DNA of 6,849 nucleotides from Candidatus Atribacteria bacterium 4572_76. Lineage in GTDB: Bacteria > Atribacterota > Phoenicimicrobiia > Phoenicimicrobiales > Phoenicimicrobiaceae. Location of the stretch: the NCBI GenBank assembly GCA_002084865.1, contig NBMG01000055.1, positions 1 through 6,849 on the forward strand, read 5' to 3'. Below, one piece after another: positions 4,483 through 6,849 of the stretch; the first letter of the stretch is position 1, and each line of letters opens with the position of its first letter. Below the pieces are notes generated by a model that was given only the letters and a program-made list of their open reading frames with translations, ran no database searches and was not told the origin of the DNA. The translations under genes were made by a program, and so were the position numbers.

Positions 4483-6849
4483 TTATTTATCCGATATTCC
4501 TTTCTTCCTTATCCACTCATCAATCTTCCCCAGCATCATTTCCGGGTCTATAGGTTTGGAAATATAATCATCACAGCCCGCTCTAATGGTTTTTTCTCTA
4601 TCCCCTTTCATTGCTCTGGCAGTTAAGGCTATTACCGGGATGCCTTTAGTGGTTTCGCTTTCTTTTAAAAATTTTACTACCGTCAAACCGTCTATCTTAG
4701 GCAGAGAAATATCCATTAAAATTAAATTCGGTAAATCGCTTTGGGCTTTTTCTAATGCTGCCTCTCCGTCAACTGCCTCTATCAAATTATATTTATCTTT
4801 CAAGACTGCCCTGGTGGTAATCATATTGTCAGGATTGTCTTCAGCCACCAAGATAGTTGGCAATCCTTCTTTTTTTAGTAAAACTTTAGTTTGCAAAATA
4901 TTTAATTTTTTCTTTTCCCGGGAAATTTCTTTTGGTTCTTTACTTTCGGATTTTTGCTCATCTTTTACTCCTCTTTTCAACATTAATTTTATTTTAAATA
5001 TCAATTCATCTTTATTTATAGCACCTTTATATAATAATTGCTGAATATTGTTAGCGCTTAATTTTTTAAAATCTTCCGCGGTTAAGTCTTTGGCGGTAAG
5101 GATCAATACTGGGATGTCTGCAGTTCTTGAAGTACTGCGGATGTTTTCCAATACTTCAAAGCCATCAATTTCCGGCATCATTAAATCTAAAATAATTCCG
5201 TCAGGAATAGTGTGTTGAGTATAATCAAGAGCAGCTCGCCCACTATTTGCAACATCAACAAGATAGCCCTCATTCTCCAGTATCATTTTAATCTGGATAA
5301 TTGCTTCTTCATTGTCTTCTACTATTAATATTCTTGGATTCTCTTTAATTTTTTTCTTTTCAATATTTTTGCTTTCGTCAAATGTTGTATCTTTTGCAGC
5401 CTTTTCTTTTTGATTAAACTCCCAACTCTTTGATAAGTTTGTAATTTTTTCACTTTCGATATCACCTGACCATTTTAAGGGAAGGTAAATAGTAAAAATT
5501 GAACCCTTCCCCAACTCACTTTGAGCCTCTATCTTACCCCCCAGTCCATTTACTAATTTATGCACTATAGCTAACCCCAAGCCTGTTCCTTCGAACTGCC
5601 GGGAAGTTGAACCATCTGCCTGCCTGAATTCTTCAAAAACATAAGGTAGCTCCTCCTGCGAAATACCAATCCCGGTATCAATAACCTTAACAACCATTTG
5701 ATTCTCATCGACATCTGTACTGATAGTAACTGAACCTTTTTGGGTAAATTTAACGGCATTGCCTATTACATTTTGCAAAATCTGATATACTTTTTCGGGG
5801 TCACTCTCTATTTTAGGTAAGTTGTCCGCCAGGTCTAAATAAATTTTAATTTCTTTTTCTTCGGCGATAGAAGAAAGGTTTTCTTTGATATTTTGAATTA
5901 TCGAATTTATAGAAAAAGTTTGTAAAGTTATTTCTAATTTTCCTGCTTCAATTTTGGAAAGATCTAAAATATCATTGATAAGGTTAAGCAGGTTTTTACC
6001 ATTACGTTCAATAATTTCTAAATATTTATTCTCTTCAGACGATATTTTATCTTTTGCCTGCATAATCAGAGTGCGAGATAATGCCATGATTGAATTTAAG
6101 GGAGTGCGGAGCTCATGGCTCATATTGGAAAGAAATTCACTCTTTAATCGATTAGCTTCTTCCACCTCTCTTTTCTGCACATCCAATTCAATATTCTGTT
6201 CCTGTAATTCATCAGATTGTGCTTGCAGTTCTTCTGTTTGATTTTGCAGTTCTTCTGTTTGATTTTGTAAATCTATATTCTTTTCTTTAATTTCTTCATT
6301 TAATTTATAGATCTCTTCATTGGCTAATAAGTTTGAAAAGACTACATTAATTGCACTAAAGGAATTATCTAATATTCCCAGAATCTCAGGTGGATATTTC
6401 TTTAAACTTGCCAGAGAGATAACTGCAGCTACTTGATTTTCTACTATTACCGGGATAGTAATAATCTCTTTTGGAATAGCTGTACCGGTAATTGTCTTAA
6501 ATTTAAATATAGTATCAGGAGGTATATCCTTTATATGAGAAATCTTTTTCTCTATAATTGCCTTACCGAATTCCCCTTCTCGATAATGGGCATCAAAGGA
6601 TTTCACCAGAGTAGCATCTATTCCTACAGATACTAAATGTTCAAATTTGGATTTTTCTTTATTTAGAACATATAAAGCACCCATATCTGAATTAGAAATT
6701 TTCATCAATCTATGGACAACGTCTTGGTTAATATCTTTTAATCTTAGAAGAGGTAATATAATATTCGAAATTTCTGCTACACCTTGTTCGGTTCTAATTA
6801 TTGATTCCATAGAATCAGTCATTTTATTAAATGAATCTGCCAAATAGCC
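4483..6849 (-). CDS. Hybrid sensor histidine kinase HAMP-GAF-HisKA-HATPase-REC-REC, 5' partial
   Basis: The frame is open through the right edge: the last bases encode GYLADSFNKMTDS, the end of a HAMP domain, so membrane helices and an outer sensor probably lie beyond. Counting the Leu codon at 6841-6843 as residue 1, there follow a GAF domain (about 25-175), a coiled coil (176-232) with LQNQTEE-like heptads, HisKA with phospho-acceptor H243 (MSHELRTPLN), and HATPase with N362, D389-x-G-x-G, FEEF (403-406) and GTGLGLAI (419-426). Next are a receiver with D510, D553, T583 and K606, and a second receiver with D669, D711, T741 and K763. All catalytic residues are present. It should autophosphorylate H243 and pass phosphate to D553 or D711. 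No Hpt domain is seen. The TTG at 6843 is not a real start. The next gene is an HD-GYP regulator 96 bp on, its likely partner. The signal is unknown. Confidence 0.95.
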   Translation of the reverse strand, partial: GYLADSFNKMTDSMESIIRTEQGVAEISNIILPLLRLKDINQDVVHRLMKISNSDMGALYVLNKEKSKFEHLVSVGIDATLVKSFDAHYREGEFGKAIIEKKISHIKDIPPDTIFKFKTITGTAIPKEIITIPVIVENQVAAVISLASLKKYPPEILGILDNSFSAINVVFSNLLANEEIYKLNEEIKEKNIDLQNQTEELQNQTEELQAQSDELQEQNIELDVQKREVEEANRLKSEFLSNMSHELRTPLNSIMALSRTLIMQAKDKISSEENKYLEIIERNGKNLLNLINDILDLSKIEAGKLEITLQTFSINSIIQNIKENLSSIAEEKEIKIYLDLADNLPKIESDPEKVYQILQNVIGNAVKFTQKGSVTISTDVDENQMVVKVIDTGIGISQEELPYVFEEFRQADGSTSRQFEGTGLGLAIVHKLVNGLGGKIEAQSELGKGSIFTIYLPLKWSGDIESEKITNLSKSWEFNQKEKAAKDTTFDESKNIEKKKIKENPRILIVEDNEEAIIQIKMILENEGYLVDVANSGRAALDYTQHTIPDGIILDLMMPEIDGFEVLENIRSTSRTADIPVLILTAKDLTAEDFKKLSANNIQQLLYKGAINKDELIFKIKLMLKRGVKDEQKSESKEPKEISREKKKLNILQTKVLLKKEGLPTILVAEDNPDNMITTRAVLKDKYNLIEAVDGEAALEKAQSDLPNLILMDISLPKIDGLTVVKFLKESETTKGIPVIALTARAMKGDREKTIRAGCDDYISKPIDPEMMLGKIDEWIRKKGISDK
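6223..6267. repeat. 21-bp in-frame tandem repeat in the kinase coiled coil
   Basis: The unit GCAGTTCTTCTGTTTGATTTT (plus strand, 21 bp) occurs twice in a row without mismatch, and the period continues for 45 bases in all. On the minus strand each unit encodes one heptad (LQNQTEE), and two diverged copies follow (LQAQSDE, LQEQNIE). Gain or loss of a unit keeps both the reading frame and the coiled-coil phase. Confidence 0.85.

Noticed and set aside
5571..5759. A 62-codon minus-strand frame inside the kinase gene
   Set aside because: It overlaps the HATPase domain in another frame and is a shadow of it.
547..6847. Several plus-strand open frames of 60-152 codons (for example 2142-2552 and 4586-5044)
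   Set aside because: They lie opposite well-supported minus-strand genes, lack ribosome sites, and their translations match no family pattern.

Overview
The window is AT-rich bacterial DNA in which every supported gene lies on the minus strand, so transcription runs from the right edge to the left. Lipoprotein signal peptides, Shine-Dalgarno sites and two-component proteins with a c-di-GMP type output indicate a bacterium. The lineage cannot be fixed from this sequence. An uncultured anaerobe of an Atribacterota- or Aerophobota-like group is only a guess from the AT-rich codon use and the mix of families.

In transcription order: (1) A large hybrid histidine kinase (4483-6849) is cut by the right edge. 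It shows the tail of a HAMP domain, then GAF, a heptad-repeat coiled coil, HisKA, HATPase and two receiver domains. (2) After 96 bp comes a response regulator with receiver and HD-GYP domains (3358-4386), the likely output of the same phosphorelay. (3) Two small lipoproteins follow, one of a conserved but unnamed type (2843-3244) and one with a CARDB domain (2066-2494). Their signal peptides are strikingly alike. (4) Next is a secreted DUF2330 protein with a C-terminal membrane anchor (949-1929). (5) At the left edge is a sugar isomerase of the L-fucose isomerase type (1-868), broken by a one-base frameshift near 258-264 and also cut by the window edge.

The right half is a signalling unit: the membrane kinase senses an unknown cue, passes phosphate through its receivers, and probably controls an HD-GYP phosphodiesterase. 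The middle is a run of three exported proteins of unknown job, separated by gaps of 104-348 bp that suggest separate promoters rather than one tight operon. The left end begins a sugar-metabolism gene with no visible link to the rest.

I found no tRNA, rRNA, CRISPR array, transposase or convincing riboswitch. The most useful corrections are the frameshifted isomerase, the start of the small lipoprotein (ATG at 3244, not TTG at 3253), and the recognition that the kinase has no start inside the window.
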